The translations under genes were made by a program, and so were the position numbers. From positions 186,001 to 250,000 of the forward strand of contig JAVHZZ010000068.1 in assembly GCA_036250195.1 (NCBI GenBank): a stretch of 64,000 nt of DNA, in the 5' to 3' direction. The notes beneath the pieces were generated by a model. It made no database searches. It saw nothing but the letters and a program-made list of their open reading frames with translations, and was not told the origin of the DNA. The DNA comes from Mixophyes australis. Lineage: Eukaryota > Chordata > Amphibia > Anura > Limnodynastidae. Positions 28,601-43,956 of the stretch are shown piece by piece (position 1 is the stretch's first letter; the number at the start of each line of letters is the position of its first letter).

Positions 28601-31600
28601 CATGATTCAATTCATGATTTATGATTGATGATTCATGATTCAATTCATGATTCATGATTCATGATTCATTATTCGATTCATGATTCATGATTCATGATTC
28701 AATTCATGAATTATGATTCATGATTCATGATTCAATTCATGATTCATGTTTCGATTCATGATTCTTGATTCATGATTCATGATTCAATTCATGATTCATG
28801 ATTCAATTCATGATTCATGATTCGATTCATGATTCATGATTCATGATTCGATTCATGATTCATGATTCATGATTCATGATTCAATTCATGATTCATGAAT
28901 CATGATTCAATTCATGATTCATGATTCATGATTCAATTTATGATTCATGATTCATGATTCAATTCATGATTCATAATTCATGATTCATGATTCAATTCAT
29001 GATTCATGATTCGATTCATGATTCATGATTCAATTCATGATTCAATTCATGATTCATGATTCAATTCATGATTCAATTCATGATTCAATTCATGTTTCAT
29101 GATTCGATTCATGATTCATGATTCAATTCATGATTCAATTCATGATTCATGATTCATGATTCGATTCATGATTCATGATTCAATTCATGATTCATGATTC
29201 ATGATTCAATTCATGATTCATGATTCGATTCATGATTCATGATTCAATTCATTATTTAATTCATAATTCATGATTCAATTCATGATTCATGATTCGATTC
29301 ATGATTCATGATTCATGATTCATGATTCATGATTCAATTCATGATTCATGATTCATGATTCAATTCATGATTCATGTTTCGATTCATGATTCTTGATTCA
29401 TGATTCATTATTCGATTCATGATTCATGATTCATGATTCAATTCATGATTCATGATTCATGATTCATGATTCAATTCATGATTCATGTTTCGATTCATGA
29501 TTCTTGATTCATGATTCAACTCATGATTCATGATTCGATTCATGATTCATGATTCATGATTCATGATTCATGATTCATGATTCGATTCATGATTCATGAT
29601 TCATGATTCGATTCATGATTCATGATTCATGATTCATGATTCAATTCATGATTCATGATTCATGATTTGATTCATGATTCATGATTCAATTCATGATTCA
29701 TGATTGAATTCAAGATTCATGATTCATGATTCAATTCATGATTCATAATTCATGATTCATGATTCAATTCATTATTCAATTCATGATTAATGATTCAATT
29801 CATGATTCGATTCATGATTCAATTCATGATTCATGATTTGATTTATGATTTATGATTCATGATTCAATTCATGATTCATGATTCAATTCATGATTCAATT
29901 CATGATTCAATTCATGTTTCATGATTCGATTCATGATTCATGATTCAAATCATGATTCAATTCATGATTCATGATTCATGATTCGATTCATGATTCATGA
30001 TTCAATTCATGATTCATGATTTATGATTCAATTTATGATTCATGATTCATGATTCATGATTCAATTCATGATTCATGATTCGATTCATGATTCATGATTT
30101 AAATTATTATTTAATTCATGATTCATGATTCAATTCATGATTCATGATTCGATTCATGATTCATGATTCATGATTCAATTCATGATTCATGATTCATGAT
30201 TCATGATTCAATTCATGATTCATGTTTCGATTCATGATTCATGATTCATGATTCAATTCATGATTCATGATTCATGATTCATTATTCGATTCATGATTCA
30301 TGATTCATGATGCATGATTCAATTCATGATTCATGTTTCGATTCATGATTCTTGATTCATGATTCAATTCATGATTTATGATTCATGATTCATGATTCAT
30401 TATTCGATTCATGATTCATGATTCATGATTCAATTCATGAATTATGATTCATGATTCATGATTCAATTCATGATTCATGTTTCGATTCATGATTCTTGAT
30501 TCATAATTCATGATTCAATTCATGATTCATGATTCGATTCATGATTCATGATTCGATTCATGATTCATGATTCATGATTCATGATTCGATTCATGAATCA
30601 TGATTCATGATTCATGATTAATGATTCAATTCATGATTCATGATTCATGATTCAATTTATGATTCATGATTCATGATTCAATTTATGATTCATGATTCAT
30701 GATTCAATTCATGATTCATAATTCATGATTCATGATTCAATTCATGATTCATGATTCGATTCATGATTCATGATTCAATTTATGATTCAATTCATGATTA
30801 ATGATTCAATTCATGATTCATGATTCAATTCATGATTCAATTCATGATTCAATTCATGTTTCATGATTTGATTCATGATTCATGATTCAATTCATGATTC
30901 AATTCATGATTCATGATTCATGATTCGATTCATGATTCATGATTCAATTCATGATTCATGATTCTTGATTCAATTCATGATTCATGATTCGATTCATGAT
31001 TCATGATTCAATTCATTATTTAATTCATAATTCATGATTCAATTCATGATTCATGATTCGATTCATGATTCATGATTCATGATTTATGATTCATGATTCA
31101 ATTCATGATTCATGCTTCATGATTCATGATTCATGATTCAATTCATGATTCATGTTTCGATTCATGATTCTTGATTCATGATTCATGATTCAATTCATGA
31201 TTCATGATTCATGATTCATTATTCGATTCATGATTCATGATTCATGATTCAATTCATGATTCATGATTCATGATTCATGATTCAATTTATGATTCATGTT
31301 TCGATTCATGATTCATGATTCAATTCATGATTCATGATTCGATTCATGATTCATGATTCATGATTCATGATTCAATTCATGATTCATGATTCATGATTCG
31401 ATTCATGATTCATGATTCATGATTCGATTCATGATTCATGATTCATGATTCATGATTCAATTCATGATTCATGATTCATGATTCGATTCATGATTCATGA
31501 TTCATGATTCAATTCATGATTCATGATTCAATTCATGATTCATGATTCATGATTCAATTCATGATTCATGATTCATGATTCATGATTCATGATTCATGAT

Positions 31601-34600
31601 TCAATTCATTATTCAATTCATGATTAATGATTCAATTCATGATTCGATTCATGATTCAATTCATGATTCATGATTCGATTTATGATTCATGATTCAATTC
31701 ATGATTCATCATTCAATTCATGATTCAATTCATGATTCAATTCATGTTTCATGATTCGATTCATGATTCATGATTCAAATCATGATTCAATTCATGATTC
31801 ATGATTCATGATTCGATTCATGATTCATGATTCAATTCATGATTCATGATTTATGATTCAATTTATGATTCATGATTCATGATTAATGATTCAATTCATG
31901 ATTCGATTCATGATTCAATTCATGATTCATGATTCGATTTATGATTCATGATTCATGATTCAATTCATGATTCATGATTCAATTCATGATTCAATTTATG
32001 ATTCAATTCATGTTTCATGATTCGATTCATGATTCATGATTCAATTCATGATTCAATTCATGATTCATGATTTATGATTCGATTCATGATTCATGATTCA
32101 ATTCATGATTCATAATTCATGATTCAATTCATGATTCATGATTCGATTCATGATTCATGATTCAATTCATTATTTAATTCATGATTCAATTCATGATTCA
32201 TGATTCGATTCATGATTCATGATTCATGATTCATGATTCATGATTCATGATTCAATTCATGATTCATGTTTCGATTCATGATTCTTGATTCATGATTCAT
32301 GATTCTTGATTCATGATTCATGATTCAATTCATGATTCATGATTCATGATTCATTATTCGATTCATGATTCATGATTCATGATTCAATTCATGATTCATG
32401 ATTCATGATTCATGATTCAATTCATGATTCATGTTTCGATTCATGATTCTTGATTCATGATTCATGATTCAATTCATGATATATGATTCGATTCATGATT
32501 CATGATTCATGATTCATGATTCAATTCATGATTCATGATTCATGATTCGATTCATGATTCATGATTCATGATTCGATTCATGATTCATGATTCATGATTC
32601 ATGATTCAATTCATGATTCATGATTCATGATTCGATTCATGATTCATGATTCATGATTCAATTCATGATTCATGATTCAATTCATGATTCATGATTCATG
32701 ATTCATGATTCATAATTCATGATTCATGATTCAATTCATTATTCAATTCATGATTAACGATTCAATTCATGATTCGATTCATGATTCAATTCATGATTCA
32801 TGATTCGATTTATGATTCATGATTCATGATTCAATTCATGAATCATCATTCAATTCATGATTCAATTCATGATTCAATTCATGTTTCATGATTCGATTCA
32901 TGATTCATGATTCAAATCATGATTCAATTCATAATTCATGATTCATGATTCGATTCATGATTCATGATTCAATTCATGATTCATGATTTATGATTCAATT
33001 TATGATTCATGATTCATGATTCATGATTCAATTCATAATTCATGATTCGATTCATGATTCATGATTCAAATTATTATTTAATTCATGATTCATGATTCAA
33101 TTCATGATTCATGATTCGATTCATGATTCATGATTCATGATTCAATTCATGATTCATGATTCATGATTCAATTCATGATTCATGTTTCGATTCATGATTC
33201 TTGATTCATGATTTATGATTCAATTCATGATTCATGATTCATGATTCATTATTCGATTCATGATTCATGATTCATGATTCATGATTCAATTCATGATTCA
33301 TGTTTCGATTCATGATTCTTGATTCATGATTCAATTCATGATTCATGATTCATGATTCATGATTCAATTCATGATTCATGATTCATGATTCATTATTCGA
33401 TTTATGATTCATGATTCATGATTCAATTCATGAATTATGATTCATGATTCATGATTCAATTCATGATTCATGTTTCGATTCATGATTCTTGATTCATGAT
33501 TCATGATTCATGATTCAATTCATGAATTATGATTCATGATTCATGATTCGATTCATGATTCATGATTCATGATTCATGATTCATGATTCGATTCATGATT
33601 CATGATTCGATTCATGATTCAATTCATGATTCATGATTCATGATTCATGATTCAATTCATGATTCATGATTCATGATTCAATTCATGATTCATGATTCAT
33701 GATTCAATTTATGATTCATGATTCATGATTCAATTCATGATTCATAATTCATGATTCATGATTCAATTCATGATTCATGATTCGATTCATGATTCATGAT
33801 TCATGATTCAGGATTCGATTCATGATTCATGATTCATGATTCAATTCATGATTCATGATTCAATTCATGATTCATGATTCGATTCATGATTCATGATTCA
33901 TGATTCGATTCATGATTCATGATTCATGATTCATGATTAGATTCATGATTCATGATTCATGATTCAATTCATGATTCATGATTCATAATACAATTCATGA
34001 TTCATGATTCAATTCATGATTCATGATTCGATTCATGATTCATGATTCAATTCATGATTCATGATTCATGATTCAATTCATGATTCATGATTCATGATTC
34101 AATTCATGATTCATAATTCATGATTCATGATTCAATTCATGATTCATAATTCATGATTCATGATTCAATTCATTATTCAATTCATGATTAACGATTCAAT
34201 TCATGATTCGATTCATGATTCAATTCATGATTCATGATTCGATTTATGATTCATGATTCAATTCATGATTCATCATTCAATTCATGATTCAATTCATGAT
34301 TCAATTCATGTTTCATGATTCGATTCATGATTCATGATTCAAATCATGATTCAATTCATAATTCATGATTAATGATTCGATTCATGATTCATGATTCAAT
34401 TCATGATTCATGATTTATGATTCAATTTATGATTCATGATTCATGATTCATGATTCAATTCATGATTCATGATTCGATTCATGATTCATGATTCAAATTA
34501 TTATTTAATTCATGATTCATGATTCAATTCATGATTCATGATTCGATTCATGATTCATGATTCATGATTCAATTCATTATTCAATTCATGATTAACGATT

Positions 34601-35400
34601 CAATTCATGATTCGATTCATGATTCAATTCATGATTCATGATTCGATTTATGATTCATGATTCATGATTCAATTCATGATTCATCATTTAATTCATGATT
34701 CAATTCATGATTCAATTCATGTTTCATGATTCGATTCATAATTCATGATTCAAATCATGATTCAATTCATGAATTATGATTCATGATTCATGAATCGATT
34801 CATGATTCATGATTCATGATTCATGATTCGATTCATGATTCATGATTCATGATTCATGATTCAATTCATGATTCATGATTCATGATTCAATTCATGATTC
34901 ATGATTCATGATTCAATTTATGATTCATGATTCATGATTCAATTCATGATTCATAATTCATGATTCATGATTCAATTCATGATTCATGATTCGATTCATG
35001 ATTCATGATTCATGATTCGATTCATGATTCATGATTCATGATTCAATTCATGATTCATGATTCAATTCATGATTCATGATTCAATTCATGATTCATGATT
35101 CGATTCATGATTCATGATTCGATTCATGATTCATGATTCATGATTAGATTCATGATTCATGATTCATGATTCAATTCATGATTCATGATTCATAATACAA
35201 TTCATGATTCTTGATTCAATTCATGATTCATGATTCGATTCATGATTCATGATTCAATTCATGATTCATGATTCATGATTCAATTCATGATTCATGATTC
35301 ATGATTCAATTCATGATTCATGATTCAAATCATGATTCATGATTCAATTCATAATTCAATTCATGATTCATGATTCATGATTCATGATTTATGATTCATG
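25601..35400 (+). repeat. HOR domain VI: B-type satellite with copies about 6.0-6.2 kb apart
   Basis: This domain has no C-block. Motifs match domain V at a shorter offset: ATGAATTATG 21666 to 27849 (6183), TGAATTCAAG 23707 to 29705 (5998) and GCTTC 25142 to 31114 (5972). At the right end the variant AACGATTC occurs at 32756, 34190 and 34594, and ATTAGATTC at 33940 and 35147 (offset 1207), showing further, more local duplication. The many CATTATTCG and TTTCGATTCATGATTCTTG motifs are typical. No genes or foreign DNA were seen. Confidence 0.7.
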
Positions 35401-35469
35401 ATTCAATTCATGATTCAATTCATGATTTATGATTCATGATTCATTATTCAATTCATGATTCATGATTCA

Positions 35470-35616
35470 TAATTAAATACATGATTCAATACATGATTCA
35501 TAATTCAATTCATGATTCGATTCCTGATTCAATTCATGATTCATGATTCGATTTATGATTCATGATTGAATTCATGATTCGATTCCTGATTCAAATCATG
35601 ATTCATGATTGAATTC
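35470..35616 (+). repeat. C-block 6 (147 bp, type 1)
   Basis: The last copy of the original type, with ACATGATTCAATACATG and GATTGAATTC before the second CCTG. The downstream degenerate segment is cut short: TTAGTTCTTA is absent and B-type motifs with GATGCATG (near 35717) follow instead. Confidence 0.85.
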
Positions 35617-36813
35617 ATGATTCATGATTCATGATTCATGATTCAACTCATGATTCAATTCATGATTCATGATTCGATTCATAATTCATGATTCATGATT
35701 CAATTCATGATTCATGATGCATGATTCAATTCATGATTCAATTCATGATTCATGATTCGATTCATGATTCATGATTCAATTCATGATTCATGATTCGATT
35801 CATGATTCATGATTCAATTCATGATTCAATTCATGATTCATGATTCAATTCATGATTCATGTTTTGATTCATGATTCTTGATTCATGATTCATGATTCAA
35901 TTCATGATTCATGATTCATGATTCATTATTCAATACATGATTCATGATTCATGATTCAATTCATGATTCATGATTCATGATTCATGATTCAATTCATGAT
36001 TCATGTTTCGATTCATGATTCTTGATTCATGATTCATGATTCAATTCATGATTCATGATTCGATTCATGATTCATGATTCATGATTCGATTCATGATTCA
36101 TGATTCATGATTCATGATTCAATTAATGATTCATGATTCATGATTCAATTCATGATTCATGATTCATGATTCAATTCATGATTTATGATTCGATTCATGA
36201 TTCATGATTCATGATTCGATTCATGATTCATGATTCATGATTCCATTCATGATTCATGATTCATGATTCAATTCATGATTCATAATTCATGATTCATGAT
36301 TCAATTCATGATTCATGATTCGATTCATGATTCATGATTCATGATTCGATTCATGATTCATGATTCATGATTCATGATTCATGATTCATGATTCAATTCA
36401 TGATTCATGATTCAATTCATGATTCATGATTCATGATTCAATTCATGATTCATGATTTGATTCATGATTCATGATTCATGATTCGATTCATAATTCATGA
36501 TTCAATTCATGATTCATGATACACGATTCAATTCATGATTCATGATTCATTATACAATTCATGATTCATGATTCGATTCATGATTCATTATTCGATTCAT
36601 GATTCATCATTCAATTCATGATTCATGATTCATGATTCAATTCATGATTCATGATTCATGATTCAATTCATGATTCATGATTCAATTCATAATTCAATTC
36701 ATGATTCATGATTCATGATTCATGATTTATGATTCATGATTCATGATTCAATTCATGATTCAAGATTCATGATTCAATTCATAATTCAATTCATGATTCA
36801 TGATTCAATTCAT

Positions 36814-37030
36814 GATTCGATTCCTGATTCAATTCATGATTCATGATTCGATTTATGATTCATGATTGAATTCATGATTCGATTCCTGATTCAAATCATG
36901 ATTCATGATTGAATTCATGATTCATGATTGAATTCATGATTCGATTCCTGATTCAATTCATGATTCGATTTATGATTCATGATTGAATTCATGATTCGAT
37001 TTCTGATTCAAATCATGATTCATGATTGAA
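36814..37030 (+). repeat. Doubled partial C-block core (about 120-bp tandem)
   Basis: The CCTG part of the C-block occurs twice in tandem without the TAATTAAATAC head. GATTCGATTCC sites are at 36814, 36876 and 36938; a fourth site at 36993 is changed to GATTCGATTTC. Offsets are 124 and 117 bp. This looks like a local slip duplication after loss of the left end. Confidence 0.8.
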
Positions 37031-38131
37031 TTCATGATTCATGATTCATGATTGAATTCATGATTCATGAATCATGATTCAATTCATGATTCATTTCATG
37101 ATTCATGATTCAATTTATGATTCATGATTCAACTCATGATTCAATTCATTATTCATGATTCGATTCATAATTCATGATTCATGATTCAATTCATAAATCA
37201 TGATTCATGATTCATGATTTATGATTCGATTCATGATTTATGATTCAATTCATGATTCATGATTCATGATTCAATTCATGATTCATGATTAAATTCATGA
37301 TTCATGATTCATGATTCAATTCATGATTCATGATTCGATTCATGATTCATGATTCGATTCATAATTCATGATTCAATTCATGATTCATGATTCATGATTC
37401 AATTCATGATTCAATTCATGATTCATGATTCATGATTCGATTCATGATTCATGATTCAATTCATGATTCATGATTTATGATTCAATTTATGATTTATAAT
37501 AAATGATTCATGATTCAATTCATGATTCATGATTCGATTCATGATTCATGATTCAATTCATGATTCATGATTCAATTCATGATTCATGATTCAATTCATG
37601 ATTCATGATTCATGATTCATTATTCGATTCATGATTCATGATTCATGATTCCTGATTCAATTCATGATTCATGATTCATGATTCATGATTCGATTCATGA
37701 TTCATGATTCATGATTCAATTCTTGATTCATGATTCAATTCATGATTCATGATTCAATTCATGATTCATGATTCATGATTCAATTCATGATTCATAATTC
37801 ATGATTCATGATTCAATTCATGATTCAATTCATGATTAATGATTCAATTCATGATTCAATTCATGATTCATGATTCGATTTATGATTCATGATTCATGAT
37901 TCAATTCATGATTCATGATTCAATTCATGATTCAATTCATGATTCAATTCATGTTTCATGATTCGATTCATGATTCATGATTCAATTCATGATTCAATTT
38001 ATGATTCATGATTCATGATTCGATTCATGATTCATGATTCAATTCATGATTCATGATTTATGATTCAATTTATGATTCAATTCATGATTCATGATTCATG
38101 ATTCATGATTCAATTCATGATTCATGATTCA

Positions 38132-38278
38132 TAATTAAATACATGATTCAATTCATGATTCATAATTCAATTCATGATTCGATTCCTGATTCAATTCATG
38201 ATTCATGATTCGATTTATGATTCATGATTCAATTCATGATTCGATTCCTGATTCAAATCATGATTCATGATTGAATTC
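38132..38278 (+). repeat. C-block 7 (147 bp, type 1b)
   Basis: Same length as type 1, but TACATGATTCAATTCATG replaces the second ACATG, and GATTCAATTC replaces GATTGAATTC before the second CCTG. The downstream marker is TTAATTCTTA (38597) instead of TTAGTTCTTA. Confidence 0.83.
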
Positions 38279-40122
38279 ATGATTCATGATTCATGATTCA
38301 TGATTGAATTCATGATTCATGAATCATGATTCAATTCATGATTCAATTCATGATTCATTTCATGATTCATGATTCAATTTATAATTCATGATTCAACTCA
38401 TGATTCAATTCATGATTCATGATTCGATTCATAATTCATGATTCATGATTCAATTCATGAATCATGATTCATGATTCATGATTTATGATTCGATTCATGA
38501 TTTATGATTTAATTCATGATTCATGATTCAATTTATGATTCATGATTCAACTCATGATTTAATTCATGATTCATGATTCGATTCATGATTCATGATTTAA
38601 TTCTTAATTCATTATTCATGATTCATGATTCGATTCATGATTCATGATTCATGATTCATGATTCATGATTCAATTCATGATTCATGATTCAATTCATGAT
38701 TCATGATTCATGATTCAATTCAGGATTCATGATTCGATTCATGATTCATGATTCGATTCATGATTCATGATTCAATTCATGATTCATGATGCATGATTCA
38801 ATTCATGATTCAATTCATGATTCATGATTCATGATTCGATTCATGACTCATGATTCAATTCATGATTCATGATTTATGATTCATTTTATGATTCATGATA
38901 AATGATTCATGATTCAATTCATGATTCATGATTCGATTCATGATTCATGATTCAATTCATGATTCAATTCATGATTCATGATTCAATTCATGATTCATGA
39001 TTCAATTCATGATTCATGATTCAATACATGATTCATGATTCATGATTCAATTCATGATTCATGTTTCGATTCATGATTCTTGATTCATGATTTATGATTC
39101 AATTCATGATTCATGATTCATGATTCATTATTCGATTCATGATTCATGATTCATGATTCAATTCATGATTCAGGATTCATGATTCATGATTCAATTCATG
39201 ATTCATGTTTCGATTCATGATTCTTGATTCATGATTCATGATTCAATTCATGATTCATGATTCGATTCATGATTCATGATTCATGATTCGATTCATGATT
39301 CATGATTCATGATTCATGATTCAATTAATGATTCATGATTCATGATTCAATTCATGATTCATGATTCATGATTCAATTCATGATTTATGATTCGATTCAT
39401 GATTCATGATTCATGATTCGATTCATGATTCATGATTCAATTCATGATTCATGATTCATGATTCAATTCATGATTCATGATTCATGATTCAATTCATGAT
39501 TCATGATTCATGATTCAATTCATGATTCATAATTCATGATTCATGATTCAATTCATGATTCATGATTCGATTCATGATTCATGATTCATGATTGAATTCA
39601 TGATTCATAATTCATGATTCATGATTCAATTCATGATTCATGATTCGATTCATGATTCATGATTCATGATTCAATTCATGATTCATGATTCATGATTCAT
39701 GATTCGATTCATGATTCATGATTCATGATTCATGATTCATGATTCATGATTCGATTCATGATTCATGATTCATGATTCATGATTCAATTCATGATTCATG
39801 ATTCATGATTCAATTCATGATTCATGATTCATAATACAATTCATGATTCATGATTCAATTCATGATTCATGATTCAATTCATGATTCATGATTCAATTCA
39901 TGATTCATGATTCATGATTCAATTCATGATTCATGATTCATGATTCAATTCATGATTCATGATTCAATTCATAATTCAATTCATGATTCATGATTCATGA
40001 TTCATGATTTATGATTCATGATTCATGATTCAATTCATGATTCAAGATTCATGATTCAATTCATAATTCAATTCATGATTCATGATTCATTATTCATGAT
40101 TCAATTCATGATTCATGATTCA

Positions 40123-40238
40123 TAATTAAATACATGATTCAATACATGATTCATAATTCAATTCATGATTCGATTTATGATTCATGACAGAATTCATGAT
40201 TCGATTCCTGATTCAAATCATGATTCATGATTGAATTC
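40123..40238 (+). repeat. C-block 8 (116 bp, type 2)
   Basis: This copy lacks exactly 31 bp including the first CCTG site. The junction reads GATTCGATTTATGATTCATG. It carries a private TGACAGAATTC where the other three type-2 copies have TGACTGAATTC. Confidence 0.83.
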
Positions 40239-43200
40239 ATGATTCATGATTCATGATTCAATTCATGATTCAATTCATGATTCATTTCATGATTCATGAT
40301 TCAATTTATGATTCATGATTCAACTCATGATTCAATTCATGATTCATGATTCGATTCATAATTCATGATTCATGATTCAATTCATGAATCATAATTCATG
40401 ATTCAATTCATGAATCATGATTCAATTTATGATTCATGATTCAACTCATGATTCAATTCATGATTCATGATTCGATTCATGATTCATGATTTAGTTCTTA
40501 ATTCATTATTCATGATTCATGATTCGATTCATGATTCATGATTCATGATTCATGATTCAATTCATGATTCATGATTCAATTCATGATTCATGATTCATGA
40601 TTCAATTCATGATTCATGATTCGATTCATGATTCATGATTCAATTCATGATTCATGATTTATGATTCAATTCATGATTCATGATAAATGATTCATGATTC
40701 AATTCATGATTCATGATTCGTTTCATGATTCATGATTCAATTCATGATTCAATTCATGATTCAATTCATGATTCATGATTCATGATTCAATTCATGATTC
40801 ATGATTCAATTCATGATTCATGATTCATGATTCATTATTCGATTCATGATTCATGATTCATGATTCATGATTCATGATTCATGATTCAATTCATGATTCA
40901 TGATTCATGATTCAATTCATGATTCATGATTCATGATTCGATTCATGATTCATGATTCATGATTCATGATTCAATTCTTGATTCATGATTCATGATTCAA
41001 TTCATGATTCATGATTCAATTCATGATTCATGATTCATGATTCAATTCATGATTCATAATTCATGATTCATGATTCAATTCATGATTCAATTCATGATTA
41101 ATGATTCAATTCATGATTCGATTCATGATTCAATTCATGATTCATGATTCGATTTATGATTCATGATTCATGATTCAATTCATGATTCATGATTCAATTC
41201 ATGATTCAATTCATGATTCAATTCATGTTTCATGATTCGATTCATGATTCATGATTCAATTCATGATTCAATTCATGATTCATGATTCATGATTCGATTA
41301 ATGATTCATGATTCAATTCATGATTCATGATTTATGATTCAATTTATGATTCATGATTCATGATTCATGATTCAATTCATGATTCATGATTCGATTCATG
41401 ATTCATGATTCAATTCATTATTTAATTCATGATTCATGATTCGATTCATGATTCATGATTCATGATTCATGATTCATGATTCAATTCATGATTCATGATT
41501 CATGATTCATGATTCAAATTATGATTCATGTTTCGATTCATGATTCTTGATTCATGATTCTTGATTCAATTCATGATTCATGATTCATGATTCATTATTC
41601 GATTCATGATTCATGATTCATGATTCAATTCATGATTCATGATTCATGATTCAATTCATGATTCATGTTTCGATTCATGATTCATGATTCATGATTCGAT
41701 TCATGATTCATGATTCATGATTCATGATTCAATTCATGATTCATAATTCATGATTCATGATTCATGATTCGATTCATGATTCATGATTCGATTTATGATT
41801 CATGATTCATGATTCATGATTCAATTCATGATTCATGATTCATGATTCAATTCATGATTCATGATTTATGATTCAATTTATGATTCATGATAAATGATTC
41901 ATGATTTAATTCATGATTCATGATTCGTTTCATGATTCATGATTCAATTCATGATTCAATTCATGATTCAATTCATGATTCATTATTCATGATTCAATTC
42001 ATGATTCATGATTCAATTCATGATTCATGATTCATTATTCGATTCATGATTCATGATTCATGATTCATGATTCATGATTCATGATTCAATTCATGATTCA
42101 TGATTCATGATTCAATTCATGATTCATGATTCATGATTCGATTCATGATTCATGATTCATGATTCATGATTCAATTCTTGATTCATGATTCATGATTCAA
42201 TTCATGATTCATGATTCAATTCATGATTCATTATTCAATTCATGATTCATAATTCATGATTCATGATTCAATTCATGATTCATTATTCAATTCATGATTC
42301 ATAATTCATGATTCATGATTCAATTCATGATTCAATTCATGATTAATGATTCAATTCATGATTCGATTCATGATTCAATTCATGATTCATGATTCGATTT
42401 ATGATTCATGATTCATGATTCAATTCATGATTCATGATTCAATTCATGATTCAATTTATGATTCAATTCATGTTTCATGATTCGATTCATGATTCATGAT
42501 TCAATTCATGATTCAATTCATGATTCATGATTCATGATTCGATTAATGATTCATGATTCAATTCATGATTCATGATTTATGATTCAATTTATGATTCATG
42601 ATTCATGATTCATGATTCAATTCATGATTCATGATTCGATTCATGATTCATGATTCAATTCATTATTTAATTCATGATTCATGATTCAATTCATGATTCA
42701 TGATTCGATTCATGATTCATGATTCATGATTCATGATTCATGATTCAATTCATGATTCATGATTCATGATTCATGATTCAAATTATGATTCATGTTTCGA
42801 TTCATGATTCTTGATTCATGATTCATGATTCAATTCATGATTCATGATTCATGATTCAATTCATGATTCATGATTCATGATTCAATTCATGATTCATGTT
42901 TCGATTCATGATTCATGATTCGATTCATGATTCATGATTCATGATTCATGATTCAATTCATGATTCATAATTCATGATTCATGATTCAATTCATGATTCA
43001 TGATTCATGATTCAATTCATGATTCATAATTCATGATTCATGATTCAATTCATGATTCATGATTCGATTCATGATTCATGATTCATGATTCATGATTCGA
43101 TTCATGATTCATGATTCATGATTCATGATTCAATTCATGATTCATGATTCATGATTCAATTCATGATTCATGATTCATGATTCAATTCATGATTCATGAT

Positions 43201-43591
43201 TCGATTCATGATTCATGATTCATGATTCGATTCATGATTCATGATTCATGATTCAATTCATGATTCATGATTCATGATTCAATTCATGATTCATGATTCA
43301 TGATACAATTCATGATTCATGATTCAATTCATGATTCATGATTCGATTCATGATTCATGATTCAATTCATGATTCATGATTCATGATTCAATTCATGATT
43401 CATGATTCATGATTCAATTCATGATTCATGATTCAATTCATAATTCAATTCATGATTCATGATTCATGGTTCATGATTTATGATTCATGATTCATGATTC
43501 AATTCATGATTCAAGATTCATGATTCAATTCATAATTCAATTCATGATTCATGATTCATGATTCATGATTCAAATCATGATTCATGATTCA

Positions 43592-43738
43592 TAATTAAAT
43601 ACATGATTCAATTCATGATTCATAATTCAATTCATGATTCGATTCCTGATTCAATTCATGCTTCATGATTCGATTTATGATTCATGATTCAATTCATGAT
43701 TCGATTCCTGATTCAAATCATGATTCATGATTGAATTC
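43592..43738 (+). repeat. C-block 9 (147 bp, type 1b)
   Basis: Close to C-block 7 in sequence and in its downstream TTAATTCTTA marker (44062). A private change, CATGCTTCATG, lies between the two CCTG sites. The 31-bp inverted patch begins 188 bp after its end. Confidence 0.83.
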
Positions 43739-43925
43739 ATGATTCATGATTCATGATTGAATTCATGATTCATGAATCATGATTCAATTCATGATTCAAT
43801 TCATGATTCATTTCATGATTCATGATTCAATTTATAATTCATGATTCAACTCATGATTCAATTCATGATTCATGATTCGATTCATAATTCATGATTCATG
43901 ATTCAATTCATGAATCATGATTCAT

Positions 43926-43956
43926 GAATTGAATCATGAATCATGAATTATGAATC
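43926..43956 (-). repeat. 31-bp inverted satellite patch
   Basis: Here the sequence reads GAATTGAATCATGAATCATG and on to GAATC, which is satellite on the minus strand. Its reverse complement is an ordinary array segment (GATTCATAATTC, then heptamers, ending CAATTC). In the matching position after C-block 7 (about 38459-38490) the sequence is in the normal orientation. It is the only clear orientation switch I found in 63 kb. Confidence 0.85.
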
